From assembly GCF_009208735.1 (NCBI RefSeq), contig NZ_WFLJ01000010.1, positions 214,929 to 278,928 on the forward strand: DNA of 64,000 bases, given 5' to 3'. The notes under the pieces were generated by a model. That model worked only from the letters and a program-made list of their open reading frames with translations. It was not told where the DNA came from and made no database searches. The position numbers and the translations under genes are program-made. How positions within the stretch are numbered: position 1 is the first letter of the stretch; every line of letters begins with the position of its first letter. The DNA comes from Janthinobacterium rivuli (lineage in GTDB: Bacteria; Pseudomonadota; Gammaproteobacteria; Burkholderiales; Burkholderiaceae_D). Shown in pieces: positions 54,231 through 62,566 of this stretch.

Positions 54231-54860
54231 ATGCACGAAATCAAATCAAAACGCCTGTCTTTCCTGGCCCGCTTTTGCACCCTGTTTGCCGGCCTGACCC
54301 TGGGCAGCGCCGTCGTGGCAGCCCCTCCGGCGACCGCCGTCGACCCCACGCCGCACGTGGCCCTGAAAACCAGCATGGGCGAGATCGTGCTGGAACTGGA
54401 CCAGGAAAAAGCACCGAAAAGTGTGGCTAATTTCTTGCAGTACGTCAACAGCGGTTATTACAAGGGTACCGTATTTCACCGCGTCATCGACGGCTTCATG
54501 ATACAGGGCGGCGGCTTCGACAAGAACATGAAGCAGAAACCGACCAAGGCGCCGATCAAGAACGAGGCGCAAAATGGCTTGCATAACGGCACCTACAGCA
54601 TCGCCATGGCCCGCACGGGCGACCCGCATTCGGCCACCTCGCAATTCTTCATCAACGTGGGCGACAACGGCGCGCTCGACTACCCTGGCCGCGACGGCTT
54701 CGGCTACACGGTGTTCGGCAAGGTCGTCAGTGGCATGGACGTGGTCGACAAGATCAAGGCCGTGCCCGTGGCGGACAAGGGACCGCACCAGAACGTGCCC
54801 GTCACCCCCGTGGTGATCGAATCGGCGACTTTACTCAAGTCCGCGCCCGCAAAACTGTAA
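54231..54860 (+). CDS. ppiA: Periplasmic cyclophilin-type peptidyl-prolyl isomerase
   Basis: A 209-residue cyclophilin with an N-terminal signal peptide ([20 protein letters not shown], cleaved near residue 32). Catalytic and binding residues are present in [14 protein letters not shown] (the Arg), SQFFIN and the domain core. It assists folding of exported proteins. A cytoplasmic paralogue follows after 72 bp, making a tandem pair. Confidence 0.9.
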   Translation: MHEIKSKRLSFLARFCTLFAGLTLGSAVVAAPPATAVDPTPHVALKTSMGEIVLELDQEKAPKSVANFLQYVNSGYYKGTVFHRVIDGFMIQGGGFDKNMKQKPTKAPIKNEAQNGLHNGTYSIAMARTGDPHSATSQFFINVGDNGALDYPGRDGFGYTVFGKVVSGMDVVDKIKAVPVADKGPHQNVPVTPVVIESATLLKSAPAKL

Positions 54861-54932
54861 AATAGCGTTTTTGCGGCCCGTGACCACGCGGGTCGTTGAA
54901 TCACTTTATCATCCAATTTATTAAGGATCATC

Positions 54933-55424
54933 ATGACCTCCGTCATCATCACCACCAATCTGGGCAAGATCACCGCTGAACTGGACGCCGAGAAAGCGCC
55001 GAAAACGGTTGCCAACTTCCTGGCCTACATGAAAGCCGGTCACTACGACAACACGATTTTCCACCGCGTCATCGACGGCTTCATGATCCAGGGCGGCGGT
55101 TTCGAGCCGGGCATGAAACAAAAGCCAGCCGACACCACCGTGGAAAACGAAGCCAAGAACGGCCTGAAAAACGATACGTACACGCTGGCCATGGCCCGCA
55201 CGTCGGATCCGCACTCGGCATCGGCCCAGTTCTTCATCAATATCAAGAACAACAGCTTCCTCGACTACCCAGGCCAGGACGGCTGGGGCTACGCCGTGTT
55301 CGGTAAAGTTACCGAAGGCAAGGAAGTCGTCGACGCGATCCGCGCCGTGAAAACGTCGCGCGCCGGCATGTTCGCCGACGTGCCAGTGACCGATGTCATC
55401 ATCGAAAAAGTCGAAGCAGTTTAA
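54933..55424 (+). CDS. ppiB: Cytoplasmic cyclophilin (PPIase B)
   Basis: A 163-residue cyclophilin with no signal peptide. [19 protein letters not shown] carries the catalytic arginine and AQFFINIKNN the substrate groove. Start at ATG 54933 after AAGGATC. High identity to the preceding gene in the core shows a duplication with addition or loss of the export signal. Confidence 0.94.
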   Translation: MTSVIITTNLGKITAELDAEKAPKTVANFLAYMKAGHYDNTIFHRVIDGFMIQGGGFEPGMKQKPADTTVENEAKNGLKNDTYTLAMARTSDPHSASAQFFINIKNNSFLDYPGQDGWGYAVFGKVTEGKEVVDAIRAVKTSRAGMFADVPVTDVIIEKVEAV

Positions 55425-55504
55425 TTCGGCCACCGCACCATGAATAACAGGCATTGCAGCGTTTGCGCCTCTCCATGCACATCACTTTTTGGGAGCGTTG
55501 AACG

Positions 55505-56266
55505 ATGACAATGCCTGCCGCACTCTTCATTTCCGACCTGCATCTGCAGAGCTCGCACCCGCGCACCAGCGCGGCGTTTCTTTCGTTCCTGGAACATCAT
55601 GCGCAATACGCGCAAGCGTTGTATCTGTTGGGCGACCTGTTTGAATACTGGGCCGGCGACGATGACCTGGAAGACCCGTTCAATGCGCGCATGACGGCCG
55701 CCATCCGCGCCGTCAGCGATGCGGGCGTACACGTCTACTGGATCGCCGGCAACCGCGACTTTCTCGTCGGCTCCGGCTTTGCCGCCGCCGCCGGCGCCAC
55801 CCTGCTCAGCGAACCGCACGTGGCCACGCTTGCCGGCCGGCGCATCGTCTTGCTGCATGGCGACGCCGAATGTACGAAAGACGTCCAATACATGGAATTT
55901 CGCGCCATGGTGCGCCAGCCCGCCTGGCAAAAACAGTTCCTGTCCATGCCGCTGGCGCAGCGCAAGGCCATCATCGACGGTTTGCGCAAGAGCAGCCGCG
56001 AGCACAATGGCGAAAAATCCATGGACATCATGGATGTCACCCCCGCTGCTGTCGCGCAAGTGTTTGCCGAACATGCGAGCACCGTCATGATCCACGGCCA
56101 TACGCACCGCCCCGCCCTGCACCAGGTCGGCGACACCTTGCGCTATGTCTTGCCCGACTGGGAATGCGACGTGACGGCGCCGGAACAGCCGCGCGGCGGC
56201 TGGATCGCCATCGATGCGCGCGGCAGCATCACGCGCCACGATCTGAACGGCGACATCATCGACTAG
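55505..56266 (+). CDS. lpxH: UDP-2,3-diacylglucosamine diphosphatase
   Basis: A 253-residue calcineurin-like phosphoesterase that cleaves UDP-2,3-diacylglucosamine to lipid X in lipid A synthesis, at the inner face of the inner membrane. Metal-site motifs occur in order: SDLHL (D11, H13), GDLFEYW, GNRDFL, LLHGD and HGHTHRP. The CTKDVQYMEFR segment after HGD is the LpxH-specific part. ATG at 55505 follows GGGAGCG. The tandem cyclophilin genes precede it. Confidence 0.94.
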   Translation: MTMPAALFISDLHLQSSHPRTSAAFLSFLEHHAQYAQALYLLGDLFEYWAGDDDLEDPFNARMTAAIRAVSDAGVHVYWIAGNRDFLVGSGFAAAAGATLLSEPHVATLAGRRIVLLHGDAECTKDVQYMEFRAMVRQPAWQKQFLSMPLAQRKAIIDGLRKSSREHNGEKSMDIMDVTPAAVAQVFAEHASTVMIHGHTHRPALHQVGDTLRYVLPDWECDVTAPEQPRGGWIAIDARGSITRHDLNGDIID

Positions 56267-56335
56267 ACGCTCGCCGACCGCCGCACGGGCGTTTGTCCTA
56301 TAGCCGCGCCCGTCTGGCCTTGCTGTAATGGCGCC

Positions 56336-57082
56336 ATGCATACTGTATACATCGGCACGGCCGGCTGGAGCATTTCCAGCGCCGCCGCCAGCCGCTTCCC
56401 CCTCGATGGCAGCCACCTGCGGCGCTATGCCCAGGTGCTGGACTGCGTGGAAATCAACAGCTCCTTCTACCGCTCGCACCAGAGCGCCACTTACGCGCGC
56501 TGGGCCGCCAGCGTGCCCAAGCATTTCCGCTTCAGCGTAAAATTGCCGCGCAGTATCACGCACGAACGGCGTTTGCGCGATGGCGCGGCCGAACTGGATC
56601 GCTTCGCAGGAGAGGTGATGCAATTGGGGAACAAGCTCGGTTGCGTGCTGGTGCAGCTGCCGCCCAGCCTGCGTTTCGAGACGGACGTGGCCGCCGCATT
56701 TTTCCATGCGCTGCGCCAGCGCTTCGACGGCATGCTCGCCTGCGAAGCGCGCCACCCCAGCTGGTTCGAGGCGGGCGCAACCGAGTTATTAACGATGCAG
56801 CGCATCACGCGCGTGCGCGCCGATCCGCCCGCCGGCCAGCCCGGGCCGCATGTGCCGACGACGGATGCGGCGTATCTGCGCCTGCACGGCAGCCCGACCA
56901 TCTATTATTCCGACTACCCGGCCGACTGCCTTGCGGCGCTGGCCGCTGAATTGCACACACCAGCGCAGGCGGGCAGCTGGTGCATCTTCGACAACACGGC
57001 GGCAGGCGCCGCCCTGTTCAATGCGCTGGATTTGCAGGCGAGGCTGCAACTGCCTCGGCCGCGCATGAATACCACGACTTAG
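56336..57082 (+). CDS. DUF72 family TIM-barrel protein
   Basis: A 248-residue protein with the family N-terminus YIGTAGWSI, the EINSSFYR block and FSVKLPRSITH. These proteins have a TIM-barrel like AP endonucleases, but their activity is not established. Start at ATG 56336. It ends in a 4-bp convergent overlap with the NHL lipoprotein. Confidence 0.87.
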   Translation: MHTVYIGTAGWSISSAAASRFPLDGSHLRRYAQVLDCVEINSSFYRSHQSATYARWAASVPKHFRFSVKLPRSITHERRLRDGAAELDRFAGEVMQLGNKLGCVLVQLPPSLRFETDVAAAFFHALRQRFDGMLACEARHPSWFEAGATELLTMQRITRVRADPPAGQPGPHVPTTDAAYLRLHGSPTIYYSDYPADCLAALAAELHTPAQAGSWCIFDNTAAGAALFNALDLQARLQLPRPRMNTTT

Positions 57083-59304
57083 GGTAACGGTGTCTGCAGC
57101 ATTGCCTGCGTCGTGAAGCCAAACAAGGTGCCGTTACCGTAAGCAAGGATGCCGACGTTCGGATAACCCCACGGCAACACTGGCGTGGAAATGACGCCGG
57201 CGGCATCGATCTTGCGCAGCCGGCCCTGGCCGCTCATGTACAGATTGTCGCTGGCATCGATGGCCAGGCTGGTGGCACCTGAAAACGGCAAGCCCCCCAC
57301 CCCGGGCGGCCCATCGCCGCCGCTGCCCTTCTTCAGGGTGCCGGCAAAAACGCTGGCCTTGCCTGCACGGTCCACCTTGAAGACAACTTGATGCACGACA
57401 TCATCAAAGTACAGATTGCCCTTGCTGTCAAAAACCATGCTGGCCGGAAGCATCTCCAGCCATTCATACTCCGTATCACCCAGCGAGCGTGCCAAGGCTT
57501 CAAATGAGACCAGCGAGGTGAACGCGCCGCCAGGAGCGCGCCGGTAAATACCATCGAGCGCCCAGCCCTGCCAGAAGACATAGCCATCCTTGTCGACGCC
57601 CAGCAGGTATTCCGTTGTGGTAATGCCTGGAATGCTGGGCAACGCCCCGTCGGTGGACACCACCCCGTCCTTGCTGATCTTGCGCAGATTATACGCAGCG
57701 CCAGCAGGGGCCCGGTCGGCAAGATAGACCCCACCCTCCTGGTCGCAGGCGATCGCGACAGGCGCAAGCAAGGTCGCGCTGGCGCGTGGTCCGTCATCGC
57801 TGCCCGCCCGTCCGGCAATACCGGCGTAGATGCTATAACTACCGTCTGGCGTGAGACGGCGCAGCACCTTGTTCGCCCGGTCGAGCATATAGACGTTACC
57901 CGCCGGATCGCTGCACATGCGCGCGGCGCTCACGTAGCCCAGGCGAGCCGCAGCACCCACACCATCCTTGGGCCCGATACTGCCCGACAGAAAGGACAGG
58001 GGGGACAATACCTTTGCCGGGCTGACGCTGATCACGCGATGCATGTTGGCATCGTTGACGATAATGGCGCCCGAACTGTCTTGCAGCAAGGTGCCCAGGT
58101 AGGAGAAGCCGGCGGCGGCACCGGCGGCATCCGTCACTGTCCGGCCGATTACCGTGCTCACGTCGCCACCCGGGGTCACGCGGCGAATGGCATCATGGTC
58201 GGACAGCAGCAGATTGCCATCGCGGCCGAGCGCCATGCCACGGATGGAAAGGAAGCCGGCGGCCGTGCCCTTGCCATCATTGCCCGTCCGGCCGTATCCT
58301 CCTGCCACCAGGACGGCCACGCCCTGCTGCCACCGAAAGAGCCGGCCGCCAAACAACTCCCCCAAGTAGATCGTGCCCCCAGCATCGACAACCACGTCGC
58401 CGGCCGGTATCGAAAACCCGTGCACATCCCGCACTTTTTCGGAAGTGACCAATCCTCCCGGCGTTACCCGACGGATCATCTGCTGGTCCGGATCGGTCAG
58501 CAGGACATCCCCATTGATGTCCATGGCGACGCTGTCGATGCGCCCGAGTTGCGCCTGCGTCCCTTGCCCATCGGCAAAGCTCGGAGCCGTGTTGGACCAG
58601 TCGCACGCCGCGCGGCGCTGTCCCGCCACCGTGCTGACCACGCCAGCCGGGGTGATCTTGCGCAGCTGCGCATTGCAACTGTCGGCGAGGTACAGGTTTG
58701 CCGCGCGATCGATCGCCATGACGGCAACGCCGCCCGCCATGTGGAAAGTGGCGCTGGCAGCGGCACCATCGTCGGCGCCCGGCTTGCCAGGGATGCCCGC
58801 ATATACGCTCACGCTGCCGGCCGGCGTGACTTTATGGATGACCTGCAGAACGGCGTCGGCAATGTAATAATTGCCGGCCGTATCCTGCACCATTCCGGAA
58901 ATACTCTGGATTTTTTCCTGCACGCCGGCCAGCACGACAGGCAGGCAGCGCACGGCGAGCGTGTCGACATCCGCATTGCCCACCGTCGCCGCGCCCTTGG
59001 CGATGCTGCAGCCGAGGCCTTCGGAGGTACTCTCGATTGTGCCTTCATAACTGGCGCCCGCCGCCAGCTTGCCGGCGAAATGAAAGGCGCCATTCGCCGT
59101 GACGGTCAATTTTTCGGCACCGTTGGCCAGCACCACCTGGGCGCCCGGCACCAGACCGCTCACCGTGCCGCCCACCAGGTAGCGCGGCGCCTCGGCCGTC
59201 GGCACGGTGGGCGCGGCAGGCGTGCCCCCATCGCCGGAACCGCCGCCACAGGCGCTCAGCGCCGCCAGCAAGGCGCCGCCGCAAGCGGCGCGCCGGAACA
59301 ACAT
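57079..59304 (-). CDS. NHL-repeat lipoprotein
   Basis: A 741-residue secreted lipoprotein. The signal peptide MLFRRAACGGALLAAL ends in the lipobox LSAC, followed by a Gly/Ser linker. A carboxypeptidase-like/Ig-like domain (about 50-110) precedes a long series of NHL-type beta-propeller repeats, for example LYLADSCNAQLRKITPAG and VYMLDRANKVLRRLTPDG, enough for two propellers. It probably binds protein or carbohydrate at the cell surface. Three ATGs are possible (59304, 59331, 59343); 59304 gives a normal-length signal. No partner gene. Confidence 0.8.
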   Translation of the reverse strand: MLFRRAACGGALLAALSACGGGSGDGGTPAAPTVPTAEAPRYLVGGTVSGLVPGAQVVLANGAEKLTVTANGAFHFAGKLAAGASYEGTIESTSEGLGCSIAKGAATVGNADVDTLAVRCLPVVLAGVQEKIQSISGMVQDTAGNYYIADAVLQVIHKVTPAGSVSVYAGIPGKPGADDGAAASATFHMAGGVAVMAIDRAANLYLADSCNAQLRKITPAGVVSTVAGQRRAACDWSNTAPSFADGQGTQAQLGRIDSVAMDINGDVLLTDPDQQMIRRVTPGGLVTSEKVRDVHGFSIPAGDVVVDAGGTIYLGELFGGRLFRWQQGVAVLVAGGYGRTGNDGKGTAAGFLSIRGMALGRDGNLLLSDHDAIRRVTPGGDVSTVIGRTVTDAAGAAAGFSYLGTLLQDSSGAIIVNDANMHRVISVSPAKVLSPLSFLSGSIGPKDGVGAAARLGYVSAARMCSDPAGNVYMLDRANKVLRRLTPDGSYSIYAGIAGRAGSDDGPRASATLLAPVAIACDQEGGVYLADRAPAGAAYNLRKISKDGVVSTDGALPSIPGITTTEYLLGVDKDGYVFWQGWALDGIYRRAPGGAFTSLVSFEALARSLGDTEYEWLEMLPASMVFDSKGNLYFDDVVHQVVFKVDRAGKASVFAGTLKKGSGGDGPPGVGGLPFSGATSLAIDASDNLYMSGQGRLRKIDAAGVISTPVLPWGYPNVGILAYGNGTLFGFTTQAMLQTPLP

Positions 59305-59436
59305 TTGCAACTCGCCATATCGATTGATCATTTCCGCTTTCATGGTGACTGGCGATGAGTTTCGCCATAAGTTATCAAGTAAGATTCTCAAATCAACAAT
59401 ATTATAGTTGCCTTATGGATATAAATACATGGTTTG

Positions 59437-59476
59437 TTGACAGGTGATTTTTTAGTGTTATAGTTAACTACAACAC
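59437..59476 (+). promoter_or_regulatory. Promoter overlapped by a YtrA-type operator
   Basis: TTGACA (59437-59442), a 16-bp spacer and TATAGT (59459-59464) make a near-consensus promoter. The palindrome 59455-59476 (left arm GTGTTATAGTT, right arm AACTACAACAC, 10 of 11 pairs matched) covers the -10. A repressor bound there, most simply the GntR protein of the same operon, would block RNA polymerase. Confidence 0.78.
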
Positions 59477-59560
59477 CAGATCAATAACTCACCAAGGAAA
59501 GCCGATGCCCCCAGCACCTTTTGCGCGTCATCCCGCCATCCCCTTATCGGAGCGCATCCC

Positions 59561-59941
59561 ATGAGCGCGGAATGGAATGACAATAGCCCCATCTACCGCC
59601 AGCTCAAGGCCAGGGTGGTGGGCATGATGCTCGATGGCGTGCTGCAGTCCGGCGACGCCTTGCCGTCGGTGCGCCAGGTGGCGGCCGATTATCAATTGAA
59701 TCCCATCACGGTCTCGCGCGCCTATCAGGAACTGGTCGACGATGCCCTGGTGGAAAAACGCAGAGGACTCGGTATGTACGTCATGGAAGGCGCCCGCGAC
59801 AAATTGCTGGCCAGTGAACGCGAGCGCTTCCTGCGCGAGGAATGGCCGGCCTTGCTGGAACACATCACGCGCCTGGGCCTGGACCTCGAGCAACTGCTGC
59901 AAGCGAGCCGCGACGGCGACGCACACGGAGAGAACGCATGA
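59561..59941 (+). CDS. GntR-family (YtrA subfamily) regulator
   Basis: A 126-residue regulator. The winged HTH occupies residues 10-78 (ALPSVRQVAADYQLNPITVS) and the short C-terminal helical tail lacks the large effector domain of other GntR proteins, as is typical of YtrA. It precedes and overlaps by ATGA an ABC ATPase gene, the classical YtrA arrangement, and probably represses its own operon through the palindromic promoter upstream. Confidence 0.9.
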   Translation: MSAEWNDNSPIYRQLKARVVGMMLDGVLQSGDALPSVRQVAADYQLNPITVSRAYQELVDDALVEKRRGLGMYVMEGARDKLLASERERFLREEWPALLEHITRLGLDLEQLLQASRDGDAHGENA

Positions 59942-60810
59942 ATGCATTGAACAAGGACAGCGTCATCAGCGCACGTGGCCTGCGCAAGCAGTATGGCAAA
60001 CAGACGGCCATCGACGGCATCAGCTTCGATATCGCGCCGGGACGCATCGTCGGCTTGATCGGGCCCAACGGTTCCGGCAAGACCACCACGCTGAAAGCCA
60101 TCCTGGGCCTGACGGGCTTCGATGGCGACTTGTCGGTGCTGGGCCGCGATCCCCGCGTGCAGCGCGACGCGCTGATGGAAGACGTGTGCTTCATCGCCGA
60201 CGTGGCCATCCTGCCGGGCTGGCTGCGCGTGGCCGACGCCATCGATTTCGTTGCCGGCGTGCATCCACGTTTCGACCGCAGCAAGGCCGAACGCTACCTG
60301 GCCCACACCAAGCTGTCGCCGAAGATGAAGGTCAAGGCCATGTCGAAAGGCATGGTGGTGCAGTTGCACCTGGCGCTGGTGATGGCCATCGACGCCAAGC
60401 TGCTGGTGCTCGACGAGCCGACCCTGGGTCTGGACATTCTGTACCGCAAGCAGTTTTACCAGAACCTGCTGGAAGACTATTTCGATGAAAACAAGACCAT
60501 CGTCATCACCACGCACCAGATCGAGGAAGTGGAACACATCCTCAGCGACCTGATGTTCATTCGCGACGGCAAGATCGTGCTGGCCTCGAGCATGGAAGAA
60601 GTGGGCGAGCGCTACATCGAACTGATGGTGGGCCCGCAGCACGTCAATCCGGCGCGCGCCCTGCAGCCGATCAGCGAACGCAGCGTGTTCGGCAAGTCGG
60701 TGATGCTGTTCGACGGCGTCGCCCGCACCCAGCTGGCCGCCCTTGGCGAAGTACGCACGCCCAGCCTGGCTGACCTGTTTGTCGCGACCATGAAAGGATC
60801 GTACCAATGA
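59938..60810 (+). CDS. ABC transporter ATP-binding protein (YtrB-like)
   Basis: A 290-residue ATPase. Walker A is GPNGSGKTT (42-50) and Walker B is LLVLDEPTLGLD. The signature motif is degenerate (MSKGMVVQLHL instead of LSGGQ). A C-terminal extension of about 75 residues follows the core. It overlaps the GntR gene and the permease gene by ATGA, so one ATPase and one permease work together. YtrB-type exporters respond to cell-envelope stress or antibiotics in Firmicutes; the substrate here is unknown. Confidence 0.88.
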   Translation: MNALNKDSVISARGLRKQYGKQTAIDGISFDIAPGRIVGLIGPNGSGKTTTLKAILGLTGFDGDLSVLGRDPRVQRDALMEDVCFIADVAILPGWLRVADAIDFVAGVHPRFDRSKAERYLAHTKLSPKMKVKAMSKGMVVQLHLALVMAIDAKLLVLDEPTLGLDILYRKQFYQNLLEDYFDENKTIVITTHQIEEVEHILSDLMFIRDGKIVLASSMEEVGERYIELMVGPQHVNPARALQPISERSVFGKSVMLFDGVARTQLAALGEVRTPSLADLFVATMKGSYQ

Positions 60811-61808
60811 GTATTTCCCCTGCAAACAAGATGCAATGGCTGCTCCGGCGTGAGTTGTGGGAACACAAGGGCATGCTGGTGTGGACGCCTGCCGTGATCG
60901 GCGTCGTCATGACGGTGCTGGGCGCCCTGATGGCGGCCGCGACCGTCGCTAAGACCAAAATGCACACGGCGCTCATCGTCAATGGCGAGGAAATTTCCTG
61001 GAGCACCGTCTTCAATACGCGCACCTTTGGCCCGCGCCGCACGGAAATCATCGACGCCGTCGCCAACAACTATACGTATGCGGCCGCGCCGCTGTTCCTG
61101 GCACTGGGCTTCCTCGTGTTCTTCTATTGCCTGAGCGCCCTGCATGACGACCGCCGCGACCGCAGCGTGCTGTTCTGGAAATCGCTGCCCATCTCGGACG
61201 CACAGACGGTGCTGTCGAAAGCGGCCATCGCCCTGCTGGTCGCGCCGCTGATCGTGGCCGCCGCCGCCTGCCTGACTTCGCTGGCCCTGATCCTGATCCT
61301 CAGCGGCGTGCTGGCGGCCAACGGCATCCACATGTTTGCCGAACTGCTCGGCTCTCCCGGCCTGTACCTGGGACCGCTGCGCGTGTTTGGCTTGCTGCCC
61401 GTGTATTGCCTGTGGGCCTTGCCGACGGTGGGCTGGCTGCTGATGGTATCGAGCTGGGCCAAGTCGAAAGTCTTCCTGTGGGCCGTCGGCGTGCCGCTGC
61501 TGCTGCTCATCCTGACCGTCTGGGCCGGCAAGCTGACGCAGACGGAAAGCGATGTCAGCTGGATACAGATGAATGTCATCGGACGCGCCCTGCTGGGCAC
61601 TCTCCCTGGCAGCTGGTATCTGTTCGAACCGGAACTGCTGCCGCGCATGCATGCCCTGGCCGAGGGAGGATCGCACATGACACGCATCGACGTGTTCAGC
61701 AATTCCTGGTCCAGCCTGGCCTTGCCAGCCGTCTGGCTGGGCGCGGCGGCAGGCGCGGCGCTGATTTACGCCGCCATCCGCCTGCGCAGCTGGCGCGAGG
61801 AAGGCTGA
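60807..61808 (+). CDS. ABC-2 type permease of the YtrA operon
   Basis: A 333-residue membrane protein with about six TM helices, including VWTPAVIGVVMTVLGALMAA, LFLALGFLVFFYCLSAL, VAPLIVAAAACLTSLALILI and VPLLLLILTVWAG. It forms the channel for the ATPase encoded just upstream (ATGA overlap). A strong terminator follows. Confidence 0.85.
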   Translation: MSISPANKMQWLLRRELWEHKGMLVWTPAVIGVVMTVLGALMAAATVAKTKMHTALIVNGEEISWSTVFNTRTFGPRRTEIIDAVANNYTYAAAPLFLALGFLVFFYCLSALHDDRRDRSVLFWKSLPISDAQTVLSKAAIALLVAPLIVAAAACLTSLALILILSGVLAANGIHMFAELLGSPGLYLGPLRVFGLLPVYCLWALPTVGWLLMVSSWAKSKVFLWAVGVPLLLLILTVWAGKLTQTESDVSWIQMNVIGRALLGTLPGSWYLFEPELLPRMHALAEGGSHMTRIDVFSNSWSSLALPAVWLGAAAGAALIYAAIRLRSWREEG

Positions 61809-61832
61809 CAGCGCACAATCACCATCCCCGAC

Positions 61833-61860
61833 AAAACGCCCCGCCCGCCGGGGCGTTTTT
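61833..61860 (+). terminator. Rho-independent terminator of the YtrA operon
   Basis: AAAACGCCCC and GGGGCGTTTT form a perfect 10-bp stem around GCCCGCC, followed by more T. It lies 25 bp after the permease stop. Confidence 0.93.
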
Positions 61861-62566
61861 CATTTTTGCGCCGTTCCGCTTCCTGAAATAATAACTATCT
61901 GACTGATAGTTATTATAAAAAATTCCCCTCGCCATATCCAGGCTATTCATTCGATAGCATTAATGCGATATGAAAATTTTAATTAATTATTTTCATCGCA
62001 TTTTATGAAGAATCACATTTGATAATCCTCACTCAAAAAACAACAACTAGCAATGCGATAGCAAGATGAGTTTTCGAATAAAAGACGGAGAAATGCGGGA
62101 ACAGGACAGCGGACCCGGCAGAAAATAGTCATTGTGTGACAATTGGTGATTATTCCCCTGCGTAACAGTCGGGACAATGAGGTCATGGAGTATGATTAAA
62201 ATGGAATTGAAAGTTTCAAAATTACAACCATTTCCAGAGCGAGCGCAAGGGTATTCCTCGTGCAAGCAGCGCATCCTGACGATGTGCCTCACCTGACTCG
62301 CGAGTTGCCGGCACCACAAACCACAGAAAAACGGAGGCACACCAAACAAATATAAATATGACATTTTAAATATTGCAGAAGAAGCGTTCTCTTCCGCCAG
62401 CGTTTTTTTCCCAGTTATGTTTTACTTGCCACCATCAACATCGGAAACAGCAGAATTCAACCACGGCCCAAGCCTCGCCGGAGCAAGCAAGCAGTTGAAA
62501 CAGATTATTGATTTTTTATTATCTTAAAGATTCGACGAATACATAACCTTTTCCGGAGACGTTCAA
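61861..62566. other. Gene-less AT-rich leader of the repetitive surface-protein gene
   Basis: About 700 bp with far more A+T than any other region here (for example 61970-62040). It lies between a terminator and the start of a giant Ala/Gly-rich gene, so it must carry that gene's promoter. The open frame on the minus strand (62047-62364) looks accidental. I see no clear -35/-10 pair. Confidence 0.5.

Noticed and set aside
58039..59358. 439-codon plus-strand frame
   Set aside because: Antisense to the lipoprotein with lipobox and NHL repeats.
62047..62364. 105-codon minus-strand frame in the AT-rich leader
   Set aside because: No family features or ribosome site; Cys/Phe/His scatter looks random.
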